Shown here piece after piece: positions 10,301 through 20,188 of a stretch of DNA of 64,000 nt. The first letter of the stretch is position 1; the number at the start of each line of letters is the position of its first letter. The stretch is from a bacterium (GTDB taxonomy: Bacteria; Desulfobacterota; Deferrisomatia; Deferrisomatales; BM512), in the NCBI GenBank assembly GCA_004322275.1, contig SCTA01000001.1:1-64000 (forward strand), in the 5' to 3' direction. The notes beneath the pieces were generated by a model. It saw only the letters and a list, made by a program, of their open reading frames with translations, searched no databases and was not told the DNA's origin. The translations under genes were made by a program, and so were the position numbers.

Positions 10301-10654
10301 CTGAATCAAAGGCCCTACTTTACCTGTGCGCAGACAGTCGACGTTCTCGTCGGCAACGAACTGGTCTACGACGTGACGGTGACCGACCCCGATTCGGACG
10401 CCGTAACCGTAACCGCTACCTCGACTCTCCCGGCGGGCATGACCCTTCAGGACGGAGTTCTTTCCTGGACGCCTGTCAGGGCGGACAAGGAAGGCTCACC
10501 CTATACCGTTGACCTCGTGGCGACCGACGAACACGGCGCCGCCGCAACCTGGGCCCTCACCATAAACGTCTCGGAGATAGCCTCGGGCGGCGGTGGCGGC
10601 GGAGGTGGAGGCGGATGCTTCCTGGAAGCCCTGGGCGGTTCTATTTGGCGTTGA
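4397..10654 (+). CDS. Giant secreted BNR-propeller plus Ig/cadherin-like repeat protein
   Basis: I chose TTG at 4397 because GGAGA sits 6 nt upstream; the in-frame TTG at 4379 has no such site. This gives 2085 residues. A signal peptide covers roughly residues 10-40. Residues about 50-800 carry BNR-type Asp-box motifs of the form S-x-D-G-G-x-x-W (at least five), typical of sialidase/VPS10-like beta-propellers. From about 800 to 2065 there are some 14 repeats of 80-95 residues with a D-x-D-G-D-x-V motif and an F-x-W-T-P strand, resembling putative Ig (He_PIG) or cadherin-like domains; the Asp-rich loops probably bind calcium. The tail is SGGGGGGGGGGCF and 11 more residues, reminiscent of Gly-rich CFI-box C-termini that anchor proteins outside the cell. 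The likely role is surface adhesion or matrix. The end overlaps the next gene by 40 nt. Confidence 0.85.
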   Translation: MSGDREQPLSPKKPFSRLGFSLFSGCLLSAAVSTAALAVTPVWSPYPPADGSHPGGGPWGGTVTRLVSTYDASGNSIALWAATAGGIFKSIDGGSSWTQSRTGILDLDVTSVAVSPPGDRLLASVHAYASIDAANDEGGGIYLSNDGGGSWQRFSPGLFEFDFSIPGGFVSVAIDPTDPTHFFAAANDAGRSVTGYKDVIFESKDGGVTWTGPQTDGGNGPRVELGDSYNITGLRAISGGTLFFYGRSKELYRLKSADQSPSLIGAFVDGSGNPCTVEDIAVVEVPSLKIYAAAGACGLWEGVYNLTNDNFTWTKRQSIPVTANGYPLITAVGVTPGDPSHLYYMVYDYQDEAVSEIYESLDGGVTSTGILLPERVMNVKQILPDAGGSFLVESFSGIYRRALTGNYLHSSKGLRAFEANGFDFKPGGSGSSGGLAELAVSGGSTSSSSGIGCGGVSLWDYTTGWKRASDQWYDPGRATRLIAYENAQRLWLSVEGFNIYAGEKSLATNDIAWGEMTLGIGSSSTSLNTVTSLAFSPDPSDVLYTDKAIIGGTSLIAGRGGVPYWHSGNQRIELYPEGWNLPAGLPGGWRDWQNWITLGDPFNPGGFYTIAGSARVDPLNQANLGAFVGYAEYASVPSLVETEYGTEIYDIYVPLIVQRSAFPGVQFLSASASPNSSGSLLAGTMGDGMWRTADGGRNWSKVYLPVIGDAPEVPFVEIGPLPGDVLLGAYVNGKGFYLSGDGGINWRSFGEGFDFPSSLPGLRAMKFTPDGRALVAALGGAGLWSLYLGEPPEISINGPVTVDVGSTLTLDIIAFDPDGDAVTLSSRILPDGPEVAGAHPAWTAGNTPPAIASPGDKVVTVGETLSFDVNATDAAPSATIRITSGDGFFTVSEDILLSATASSVGVQAVTAGGAIFDSAYPNKPTFDGRTFTWTPAYAEGGIDYEVTFTATDLQGETDVQPVLITVNRKPELSLPPRFVFTVGAAETLALPITEPDGDTVSLAAPGLPGWLTLDPTALTIGGTAPSADGGKTFNLTLTATDQHGASAQGALGLLVNRPPVLSPVGDKYISGNETEVFTVSATDADGDTVAISLSPLPSGATFDGRTFVWTPAGSAYGTRTVVVTATDEHGGADSETISITVEERPNSLPVLGVIGSKFINAGSLLTISLFATDPDGDQIVYSAAPMPAGAKIEGNSFTWTPSEADGGTSTLTFTAFDGRDGTDTETVEITVNRSPALTLPGAQSGAPGQSVGFTVLVSDPEGDQTTVTPVGMPFGASFVSGTFAWTPEGGQSGVTNVKFIARDSYGASSEGIVQITVGATNAPPVLAPVGNHIYDWSQPSLQFCLSATDPDGDALDYTMTPVEFNGGASALPTPIAGVTFDTSVNPPCFTIDQMFVFNHLDYAIYPTYPQTLTVKFEVAESLTADKKSDSETVDIIIWDVPPANAPPAILPLDPKTAFVGRTISFGVEATDIDGDIVTVTASNMPAWGSFASNRFTGTPQLADHGAVASITFTASDDKGNQSQTTVDVTVKGAPSFTGLSNKVIPVGETLTFTVTTADLDGDAVVVTAEGLPAGATFDGAQFSWTPGASLVAPVRFTAADGLTSTARTIDIMAHNPPVFTPIEDKLVTVGSQLSFDVALADADYDVVSVESTGLPVGALYANGTFSWVPAVADGGAVVEVSFTATDFYGATATVSFTITVNRLPVFSCPAVSTAVLGLPFTLGLDVLDADGDAVSVTPLTAFPGDMSFNAVTNTLSWTPVTEDLAGSPYSLRFLADDGRGGTIEHSLVVFLNSPPVFNCPSSVTVNAGEPLVLDLGVTDADLEEVTVEALTALPGTMLFDGGSLLWTPTAADAAASPYNLTFKATDANNNAVTKDISIAVNRIPVIAAPSSAMGIVGETFTLVVGASDADGDTVTISAATGLLASMTFEGNTLHWNPVAGDLPSMPKEITFTAGDGRGGAAQHVLSLTLNQRPYFTCAQTVDVLVGNELVYDVTVTDPDSDAVTVTATSTLPAGMTLQDGVLSWTPVRADKEGSPYTVDLVATDEHGAAATWALTINVSEIASGGGGGGGGGGCFLEALGGSIWR

Positions 10655-12420
10655 GGACGGCTCTGGCTCTCGCCGGAGCCCTCCTGACCTTTTCTGTCTC
10701 CTTTGCCGGTCCCTTCGGCGGGTCGGTAAACTCCATACTTCTCGACAAAGACGAGGTGACGCCGCTTTATGCGGCGACGGAACGCGGGCTCTTTTCCTTT
10801 GGAGGAGGGAAATGGTCCCGTGTGCCCGCTTTCGGCGTGAACCGGGTGCGCTCGGTCCAGCGCGCCGGAAAAGCCTTTGTTGCCCTCAAGTCCCTCGGCG
10901 ATCTGTACGTCGGAGGAGGTGAGGATAAATGGCGTCCCTCCCGAACGGGACTTGAAGGCGCAACCGGCCACCTTGTCGATGAGATGAACACCATCACGGT
11001 AGACGCCTCCAACCCCAAACGGATCTACATGGGAAGCGCCGGGAAGGGGCCCTTCGTTACCCCCAATCAGGGGCGCGACTGGGATATCCTGTGGACCGGC
11101 CTTGAGGAGCGGCCCCCTGCCGCCGGGCAGGTCAGGGCCATTCTCTCTCCAAGAGAGCAGCGCCCCCTTATCATGGGCACCGAAGGGGACGGACTTTTTT
11201 ACTGGCGGGACAAAAGCTGGCGCTCTTTCGGTGAGGGTCTTCCCCAAAACCTCCGGGTCATGTCTCTGGCGGAAGATCCCGGCAACCCCGATCATCTGGC
11301 GATGGGCACGGGCGAAGGGCTCTGGGAATCGGCCGACGGCGCGAAAAGCTGGAAACTGCTCCGAAAAGGGGAGTTTAAACACGTAAACGTCGTTTCGATA
11401 GGATACGACGGCGCGATCCTTGGATTTTTCCCCGGCGAGGGGTTCGTCGTCGCGCGGGGGGGAAAAGCCGGAAAAATTCAAAAGGACCAACACCGCTACG
11501 TTCTCACTCTTACGCCTCACAAGGGCGGGGGATGGTACGCCGGGCTCAGGGACGACGGTATTGTAAAAATCGACGCAGAGGGCCAGGACGCGGGTTTTCT
11601 GAACGAAGGGCTTCTGGCCACCCAGATATATTCCATCCACACCGGGAAAGAGCCCGGAACCTTCTGGTGCGGGGACGCCAACGGCATGTTTTTCTCCCGC
11701 GACAAGGGGGTTACCTGGGAGCCCCGTGACAGCGGCCTCGTGGTCGGAGCCTCCAACGTAATCCTGGAGGACGGGGGCGAATACTTCATGGGCAGCCACG
11801 GCCTCGGCGTATACCTCTGGGACGAAGCGGCGGGGAAGTGGCTGGAGCGCATCCTGGGGCTCGGCACCTCAAACACCATCTACTCTTTCGTGAAAGACCC
11901 CAAAGGGCGCTTTTTCGTCGGCACGGAGGGGGGGATTCTCCGCTCCGATGACCGCGCGGGCAACTGGGTTAAAAAGCCGGAAGGACTCCCCGCGTCCAAC
12001 AAGTGGTTTCTGGCGGCCGAACCCGGTGAAAACGGCGGGCTCTGGGCGGCCTCCTCGGCGGGGCTCTACTATACCTCCGACGGCGGCGACAGCTGGAAAA
12101 GCGTAAAGTCCGGCGATTTAGGAAGAGTGAAACACATCGATGGAAAACTCTACCTCTCAAGGGCGGCGAGGGAGGTGATCGAGTGGGACGGGAGGGAGGG
12201 GATTCTTCTCTTCACGGCCCCTCAGAACGATTACGTAAACGATTTTGTCTTCGTGGGCAAGACGCTTATAGTGGCCACGAGCAAGGGACTCTGGGACGGG
12301 GAAAACGAAAAAAAGCCCCTGTGGGGAGAAGCCGGCGTGTTTACCCTCTATGAAACGGGCGACGGCCGGATTTACGCGGGCACTGACGGCATGGGCGTGA
12401 AATCGCTCAGGATACGGTGA
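10615..12420 (+). CDS. Secreted BNR/VPS10-like beta-propeller protein
   Basis: The product is 601 residues. The ATG at 10615 lies inside the last 40 nt of the giant upstream gene, in another frame. The GGAGG inside that gene's glycine-codon tract acts as its ribosome site, so translation is probably coupled. The first 31 residues form a signal peptide ending near SFA-GP. The rest carries Asp-box-like motifs (ESADGAKSW, SRDKGVTW, TSDGGDSW), as in the N-terminal propeller of the giant protein, so the two are probably related by domain duplication. No sialidase catalytic residues were identified; binding or scaffolding is more likely than hydrolysis. It is probably secreted together with, and may bind, its neighbour (inferred). 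Confidence 0.8.
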   Translation: MLPGSPGRFYLALRTALALAGALLTFSVSFAGPFGGSVNSILLDKDEVTPLYAATERGLFSFGGGKWSRVPAFGVNRVRSVQRAGKAFVALKSLGDLYVGGGEDKWRPSRTGLEGATGHLVDEMNTITVDASNPKRIYMGSAGKGPFVTPNQGRDWDILWTGLEERPPAAGQVRAILSPREQRPLIMGTEGDGLFYWRDKSWRSFGEGLPQNLRVMSLAEDPGNPDHLAMGTGEGLWESADGAKSWKLLRKGEFKHVNVVSIGYDGAILGFFPGEGFVVARGGKAGKIQKDQHRYVLTLTPHKGGGWYAGLRDDGIVKIDAEGQDAGFLNEGLLATQIYSIHTGKEPGTFWCGDANGMFFSRDKGVTWEPRDSGLVVGASNVILEDGGEYFMGSHGLGVYLWDEAAGKWLERILGLGTSNTIYSFVKDPKGRFFVGTEGGILRSDDRAGNWVKKPEGLPASNKWFLAAEPGENGGLWAASSAGLYYTSDGGDSWKSVKSGDLGRVKHIDGKLYLSRAAREVIEWDGREGILLFTAPQNDYVNDFVFVGKTLIVATSKGLWDGENEKKPLWGEAGVFTLYETGDGRIYAGTDGMGVKSLRIR

Positions 12421-12447
12421 TAATTTTACGGAGCCTCCCCGAAGCCC

Positions 12448-12476
12448 TTGAAAAAAGAATATTTGTGGTCTAAAGT
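12448..12476 (+). promoter_or_regulatory. Predicted sigma-70 promoter of the 20-codon peptide gene
   Basis: TTGAAA (12448-12453), 17-bp spacer, TAAAGT (12471-12476). The start codon lies about 50 nt downstream. The same type of pair precedes acnA and the gene at 46044. Confidence 0.45.
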
Positions 12477-12527
12477 ATAAAAAAGCCGGTAGAAAATTCC
12501 GTCAACTACTTTCGCAGAGGAAACGCC

Positions 12528-12590
12528 ATGAAAAAGACAACCTACGTTAAGCCCCGCGTCATCGGCGCATCCACCGTACACCCCTGCTGA
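12528..12590 (+). CDS. 20-residue peptide of unknown function (possible RiPP precursor)
   Basis: ATG with AGAGGA 6 nt upstream, 20 codons, then TGA; a perfect terminator palindrome begins 18 nt after the stop. The peptide is MKKTTYVKPRVIGASTVHPC. A Lys-rich start followed by Y-x-x-P-x-V resembles the leader motif bound by RiPP recognition elements in lasso-peptide and radical-SAM peptide systems, and a C-terminal His-Pro-Cys would suit modification or thioether formation. That is inference: no maturase, PqqD-like protein or transporter lies in the window, and I cannot assign a named family. Its own promoter, ribosome site and terminator, all in a 190-bp unit, argue that it is a real, separately expressed gene. 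An expressed leader or spurious ORF is the alternative. Confidence 0.5.
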   Translation: MKKTTYVKPRVIGASTVHPC

Positions 12591-12608
12591 AAAGCAAATA
12601 GCGAAATC

Positions 12609-12638
12609 AAAAAAGGGCCGGATATCCGGCCCTTTTTT
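12609..12638. terminator. Bidirectional terminator between the peptide gene and the decahaem cytochrome
   Basis: Perfect palindrome with A6 on the left, a GGGCCGGATATCCGGCCC core and T6 on the right. It can end transcription from both the plus-strand peptide gene and the minus-strand cytochrome gene. Confidence 0.85.
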
Positions 12639-12657
12639 ATTCCCCTGAGATACCTGA

Positions 12658-13770
12658 TCAATCGTAGTGGCATCTTTCGCAGAATTTCTTCTGCTCCTGG
12701 CTGTTTTCAAAGATATTTCTGGTCGTTATGTCCTTCCGGCCGTGAACCGTATGGCAGCTTATGCAGTTCATCGGACGGATTTTGCGCGCGGCGTCCGCCT
12801 TGTATGAAACCGGGTGGTTGTGCATCTCCGCGTGTTCTCCCTCCCTGACGTGCTCATGGCATTCGAGGCACATCTCCTCGACAGCGTCCTTTTTCAGAAA
12901 GCCGGGATTGTTCGCGCCGTGGGAGACGTGGCAGGCGTTGCAGGGGTTGTCGGCGTGAAGCCCCTCGGTCATATTCTGGTTGACGGTCTCGTAGTGGCAG
13001 CGGGCGCAGAGGTCTTTTATCTGTTCCTGCTCCAGCAGCTTTTTAAAGCCCGCGTGAGGGGTGTGGCAGGTATTGCAGCGGTCCACGGCGAGGGGGCCGT
13101 GGATGAACTGCTTCGAGGTGATCTCCTTTGCAATGTAATCGTCGTGACAGGTTCCGCAGCTCTGCTTTTCACCGTCGTTGACGGTGAAGCGGGAGGGCGC
13201 GTACTTCGGATCGTGGCAGTAGAGGCAGGTGAAGCCTCCGGCGGGCCTGTGAACCTCCTCGCCCGAGATTATGTCGCGGTGGCAGGAGGTGCAAAGAACG
13301 CCGGTGGGGAGCTTTCTGTCCACGGTTTCGAGGTCGGGGGAGAGCTCGTGGCAGCCGGAGCAGTTCTTTTCCAGTTCCGGGACGTGGAAAATGAAGGTTT
13401 TGGCGGCCGTATCCATCACTTTTCTGGTCGAGGACGCGGGAATCCTGTAAATGCTCAGGGATTTTATCCTCTGTTCGTTGGAAGGATCCACCCAGGTGAA
13501 TTTGTTAAGCCCCTCATTGAGCGGCAGGAGGAGGTGGACAAGGTCGGCGTCGTCTCCGGGCACCTTGTACCCTTCCTTGAACTGCTCCTTTTCTCCCCGC
13601 AGGACTACAGGAGAGAACCCCGGCGGAACCTTATAGATCACCATCGCCGATTTGGTGGAAAGGACCGCCTTGTCGAAGGGCAGCTCGATTGTGACCGAAG
13701 GTTCGGCCGCAAGCGAGGAAGCCGGGACGAAAGCCAAAACCCCGATAAGCAATGCAAGAAATCTTTTCAT
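12658..13770 (-). CDS. Secreted decahaem c-type cytochrome (doubled CxxCH type)
   Basis: I chose the ATG at 13770 because GGGAG lies 7 nt upstream and it starts a clean signal peptide (MKRFLALLIGVLAF..., cleavage near SLA-AE); the longer frame up to 13815 adds 15 unlikely residues. The product is 370 residues. Residues 20-130 form a haem-free, beta-rich N-terminal part. The remaining two thirds hold ten CxxCH sites in closely spaced pairs with extra histidines between them, as in doubled-CxxCH cytochromes where bis-His haems are chained. The protein ends two residues after its last haem site. Role: periplasmic electron transfer, possibly feeding the secreted cytochromes upstream. It is divergent from acnA. 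Confidence 0.88.
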   Translation of the reverse strand: MKRFLALLIGVLAFVPASSLAAEPSVTIELPFDKAVLSTKSAMVIYKVPPGFSPVVLRGEKEQFKEGYKVPGDDADLVHLLLPLNEGLNKFTWVDPSNEQRIKSLSIYRIPASSTRKVMDTAAKTFIFHVPELEKNCSGCHELSPDLETVDRKLPTGVLCTSCHRDIISGEEVHRPAGGFTCLYCHDPKYAPSRFTVNDGEKQSCGTCHDDYIAKEITSKQFIHGPLAVDRCNTCHTPHAGFKKLLEQEQIKDLCARCHYETVNQNMTEGLHADNPCNACHVSHGANNPGFLKKDAVEEMCLECHEHVREGEHAEMHNHPVSYKADAARKIRPMNCISCHTVHGRKDITTRNIFENSQEQKKFCERCHYD

Positions 13771-13864
13771 CAAACACTCCCTCGAAGACGAAAAACCAAA
13801 GCCTCCGGTTGCCATTGCGCTACAATTTTAGTACCCTTCAATACCCCGATGCGCAAGCGCAATA

Positions 13865-13893
13865 TTGAAAACTATTCTAGCGCAGTTTAAAGA
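13865..13893 (+). promoter_or_regulatory. Predicted sigma-70 promoter of acnA
   Basis: TTGAAA (13865-13870), 17-bp spacer, TAAAGA (13888-13893). GGAGA follows at 13899 and the start codon at 13912, so the leader would be very short. Confidence 0.4.
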
Positions 13894-13911
13894 ATACCGG
13901 AGAAATTCGCT

Positions 13912-16638
<2,727 letters not shown>

Positions 16639-16652
16639 GGTCCGGCTTCCTC

Positions 16653-16753
16653 TTTCGGCGAATGGCTGCGTCGTTTCTCGAGCGCGGGTCTTGGCGTAGT
16701 CACGCTACTGCCTGCGACCGCGCGCCCTGCGGACTCCTTGCCCTTCGCCGAAA
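16653..16753 (-). repeat. Intergenic repeat family, copy A
   Basis: A 101-bp element bounded by a perfect 10-bp inverted repeat (TTTCGGCGAA / TTCGCCGAAA). In minus orientation its core (CAAGGAG-CGCAG...CAGTAGC...ACGCC-AG...GACGC) aligns with the elements at 40273, 45021 and 45758. The central hairpin here is GTAG/CTAC. It lies 15 bp after the acnA stop codon. Confidence 0.6.
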
Positions 16754-16787
16754 TAGATTGCCGGATTGAAAAGATAAAAGACCATAA

Positions 16788-16817
16788 GGCGCCGTTCCCC
16801 AAGGGGCGGCGTTTTTG
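16788..16817 (+). terminator. Terminator downstream of acnA
   Basis: Hairpin GCCG-CCCC / GGGG-CGGC followed by TTTTTGTTT. Nothing further is recognised between here and recC at 16958. Confidence 0.65.
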
Positions 16818-16957
16818 TTTATCTGGCTGAAAGCTATTTACATACCCTTCCCAATCTCCCCCTTCCTTGACTCCCTCGACTGCCGCAATTAGAATCGGCT
16901 TTCGGCGGTGTGCCGCGACCTTCTGAATTCTCACGCAAACGACGGAAATCAACTGAC

Positions 16958-19900
16958 ATGGCGGGGATTACGCTTCACGCGGGAAATCGCATGGAACCTC
17001 TTGCCGAGGCGCTTTCCGGGGTGGTTGCGGCCCCGCTTGCGGACCCCTTCGCCGTCGAGCGGATAATAGTGCCCAACCGGGGCGTCGGACGCTGGCTCTC
17101 CCTCTATCTCGCCGAAAAGCGCTCCGTCTTCACGAACTTCTCCTTCCTGAGTCCCGACGGTTTCTTCGAGGAGGCAAAGGCCGCGCTCTTTCCCGGCGAA
17201 CCCCGGCAGGAGTATTTCTCTCCCGAGGTCATGACCTGGCGGCTGATGAGGAAGATCGGCGAACTTCAGTCCGGACCGTCTTTCGCCGAGGTGAGGGGGT
17301 ACACGCGGGCGGGCGAGACCGGCGCGGGGGATGAACTCTTCCGGCGGCTCCAGCTCTCCGGGAAACTCGCCCAGCTCTTCGAGCTTTATCAGGTCTTCCG
17401 CATAGGCAAATTGAAGGAGTGGGAGGCAGATCCCGGAGGGGACTGGCAGGGGGAACTCTGGCGGGAGCTTGCGCGCGAATACCCCGGCGGCGACAAGGCT
17501 TCGCGCTTCTTGCGGCTGGCGAACCTTCCCGACGGCTTCGTCCCGCCTCCGGGCGCTCTTCCCGAGCGGGTTTCTCTCTTCGGCACCGCCCTTCTGGCCC
17601 CGGTACGCCTTCAGATTCTCATCTCGCTCTCCCGCTTCATGCGGGTCGATCTCTTCATTCTGAATCCATCCCGCGCCTACTGGGGCGACATCGTCTCCGG
17701 GAAGGAGATGGCGAAGCTGGCCGCGAAAACGGGAATCTCGCCGGAGGAACTGGGTATGGAGAGGGGGCACCCGCTGCTGGCGTCTCTCGGGAAGCCCGGA
17801 AGGGAGTTCTTCGAGAGCGCCCTGTCTCTGGGGCTGGAGGCGGAGGAGTACTTCCGGAAGCCCAGTGGCGATTCGCTCCTCGCCATGATTCAGGGCGATA
17901 TCCTCGACCTCGCCGACCCCACCGTAGCGGGGGAAAAGAGAGTTTTGCCGGAAGAGGACAACTCTATCGACATCCGCTCCTGCCACGGTCCGGTGCGCGA
18001 GGTGGAGACCCTCCACGACTACCTTCTCGGCCTCTTCGAGAAAACGGAAGGGCTGGAGCCGAGAGACATCCTGGTGGCGGCGACCGACATAGAGACCTAC
18101 GCCCCGATAATAGAGGCTGTCTTCGGCGGCGAAAGAGACCCAGGCCGCCGCATACCCTACACCATCGCCGACCGCTCCGCGCGCTCCGGCGGAAAACTGG
18201 CCGGGATATTCCTACGCTTTCTGGAACTCCCCTCCGGGCGCTTCACCGTATCCGAGGTGGTCGAAATTCTCGAAACCGAAGAGGTCATGAAACGCTGGGG
18301 GTTCGAGGCGGGCGATTTGGAACTGATAAAAGGGTGGATTGAGGCCACAAGGATCAGGTGGGGCAGGGACGCCCTCCACCGCGAGAAAGAGCTCTCTTTC
18401 GCCTACGAGGAGAACAGCTGGCGCGCGGCTTTCGACCGCCTCCTCCTCGGCTACGCGATGGGCGGCGGGAGGGAGGAGTTCCGCGGGATTTTGCCCTCCG
18501 GCGAGATCGAGGGGAGCGAATCCCGCACCCTCGGGCGGCTCATCGAGTTTTGCGAATTCCTCTTTACCTGCGGCGATTCGTTTTCGGTTCCAAAGACCCT
18601 TTCGGAGTGGAGCGCGGCGCTGCTGGACTCCTTCGGAAACCTCCTCGAAGCAGGGGAGGAAGAGCTCGGCGAGGAGAGGACGATTCGGCAGGCGATAGGA
18701 AAGCTGGCCGAACTTGAAAGCCTTTCGGGGTTCGCCGGGCCGGTCGATCTTCGCTCCGTGAGGACCCTCCTGACAAAAAATTTCGAGGAGAGCGGTTCCG
18801 GGGGCGGGTATCTGCGGGGTCGCGTCACCTTCAGCGCCCTTCGGCCCTTCCGGAGCCTCCCCTTCAGGGTAATCGCCCTTCTGGGGATGAACGACACGGT
18901 TTTCCCGCGCGCCGAGCGCAGGCAGGGGTTCGACCTCCTCGCAAAAGAGCGTCTCCCGCAGGACCCCTCGATGAGGGAGGAGGACCGCTACCTCTTTCTG
19001 GAACTGCTCCTCTCCGCCAGGGACAACCTCTACGTCAGCTATTGCGGCCAGTCGCCGCAGGACAACTCCGAAAGGCAGCCCTCGGTGGTGGTGAGCGAGC
19101 TTGTCGACGCCGTGGAGGAGGGGTTTCGCCTCCCCAGAGAGGGGAAGGTGCGGGAAAAACTGGTGAGAAGGGAGCGGTTGCAGGGTTTCAGCCCCTCCTA
19201 CTTCGAGGACGGCGCTTTTCGCAGCTACTCGCGTGAAAATTTCGAGGGGGCGAAAGCCCTCGCGGGAGAGCGGAAGGCCCCCGCCTCCTTCCTCCCTTCG
19301 CCCCTTCCGGACCCCGGACCGGAGTGGCGGATTGCCTCGCCCGCTTCTTTCACTAAATTCTTTTTGAATCCCGCAGGGTTTTTCATGACCGGGAGGCTCG
19401 GCCTCCGCTTTTTGAGGCCGGAAGAAGGGCTGGAGGACCGCGAGACCTTCGCCCTTTCCGGGCTGGAGAACTACAAGCTCATCGGGGAGATGGTCGAGGC
19501 AAGGCTCAGGTGCGAGGTCCGTCCCGGAGAGCTTTCCCATCTCAGAAAGCGCGGCTTTCTGCCGCCCGGAAGCGCCGGGGAGGGGGTTTACTGCGAACTT
19601 CTGGAATCGGCGGCCTTGCTGACCGCCAAGGTCTCGGAGCGGATGGGCGGAGCCCTTCCCTCTACGTTGGAAGTTTCGGTCAGGGCGGGGGAGATTGAAA
19701 TTTCAGGTCCGCTTTCCGGCGTCACTCCCGGCGGCCTTCTCCTCTACCGGCCCGGCAAGCTGCGGGACAAGGATATCGTCGAAGGCTGGGTGCGCCACCT
19801 CCTCTGGAACGCCGCGGACACCGCCGCTGCTCCCAAACGGACCTTTTTCACGGCACGGGACAAGGAAATTTCCTTCCGGCCCGTTGACGGCGCTCAAGCC

Positions 19901-20188
19901 CTCCTCGACAGCCTGGGCGCGCTCTTTCTTCGCGGAGGGATGGAACCGCTTCATCTCTTTCCCTCGACCTCCCTGGAGTACGCGAAGAAGGTGCGAAAGG
20001 GGGAAACGCCCGAAAAGTCCTTTAAGGCTGCTCTGGAGAAGTGGGAGGGGAAAGAGCAAACCTCCGGGGAAGGACTCGATCCCTACATGCAGCGCTGTTT
20101 CGGCGAGACAGGCCCTTTCGCGGGCGATTTTGCGGCCATTGCCGAAACCTTCTTCTTTCCCCTTCTCGACCACATGGAAAAGCCGTGA
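16958..20188 (+). CDS. recC: Exodeoxyribonuclease V subunit gamma (RecC)
   Basis: I chose ATG at 16958 because it starts directly with the RecC-type N-terminus (HAGNRMEPLAEAL...DPFAVERIIVPNRGVGRWLSLYLAE); the GTG at 16910 would add 16 unsupported residues. The product is 1,076 residues, slightly shorter than E. coli RecC (about 1,120). RecC is the non-catalytic, helicase-like subunit that splits the DNA duplex and scans for the Chi sequence in the RecBCD complex, which repairs double-strand breaks and degrades foreign linear DNA in the cytoplasm. The segment near residues 610-680 (VIALLGMNDTVFPR) matches RecC. Its stop codon overlaps the recB start in GTGA, so the order is recC-recB-recD in one operon. 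Confidence 0.93.
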   Translation: MAGITLHAGNRMEPLAEALSGVVAAPLADPFAVERIIVPNRGVGRWLSLYLAEKRSVFTNFSFLSPDGFFEEAKAALFPGEPRQEYFSPEVMTWRLMRKIGELQSGPSFAEVRGYTRAGETGAGDELFRRLQLSGKLAQLFELYQVFRIGKLKEWEADPGGDWQGELWRELAREYPGGDKASRFLRLANLPDGFVPPPGALPERVSLFGTALLAPVRLQILISLSRFMRVDLFILNPSRAYWGDIVSGKEMAKLAAKTGISPEELGMERGHPLLASLGKPGREFFESALSLGLEAEEYFRKPSGDSLLAMIQGDILDLADPTVAGEKRVLPEEDNSIDIRSCHGPVREVETLHDYLLGLFEKTEGLEPRDILVAATDIETYAPIIEAVFGGERDPGRRIPYTIADRSARSGGKLAGIFLRFLELPSGRFTVSEVVEILETEEVMKRWGFEAGDLELIKGWIEATRIRWGRDALHREKELSFAYEENSWRAAFDRLLLGYAMGGGREEFRGILPSGEIEGSESRTLGRLIEFCEFLFTCGDSFSVPKTLSEWSAALLDSFGNLLEAGEEELGEERTIRQAIGKLAELESLSGFAGPVDLRSVRTLLTKNFEESGSGGGYLRGRVTFSALRPFRSLPFRVIALLGMNDTVFPRAERRQGFDLLAKERLPQDPSMREEDRYLFLELLLSARDNLYVSYCGQSPQDNSERQPSVVVSELVDAVEEGFRLPREGKVREKLVRRERLQGFSPSYFEDGAFRSYSRENFEGAKALAGERKAPASFLPSPLPDPGPEWRIASPASFTKFFLNPAGFFMTGRLGLRFLRPEEGLEDRETFALSGLENYKLIGEMVEARLRCEVRPGELSHLRKRGFLPPGSAGEGVYCELLESAALLTAKVSERMGGALPSTLEVSVRAGEIEISGPLSGVTPGGLLLYRPGKLRDKDIVEGWVRHLLWNAADTAAAPKRTFFTARDKEISFRPVDGAQALLDSLGALFLRGGMEPLHLFPSTSLEYAKKVRKGETPEKSFKAALEKWEGKEQTSGEGLDPYMQRCFGETGPFAGDFAAIAETFFFPLLDHMEKP

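Noticed and set aside
12471-12492. Sigma-28 (FliA) promoter at TAAAGT...GCCGGTAG
   Set aside because: The spacing is about 6 bp instead of the required 11, and the gene is not flagellar.
12585-12640. Selenocysteine read-through at the TGA after the terminal Cys codon of the 20-residue peptide
   Set aside because: Reading on runs straight into the terminator palindrome and the convergent gene, and no SECIS-like loop of the usual form was seen.
12814-13890. 358-codon plus-strand frame opposite the decahaem cytochrome
   Set aside because: No recognisable domain; the minus strand has signal peptide, ribosome site and ten CxxCH sites.
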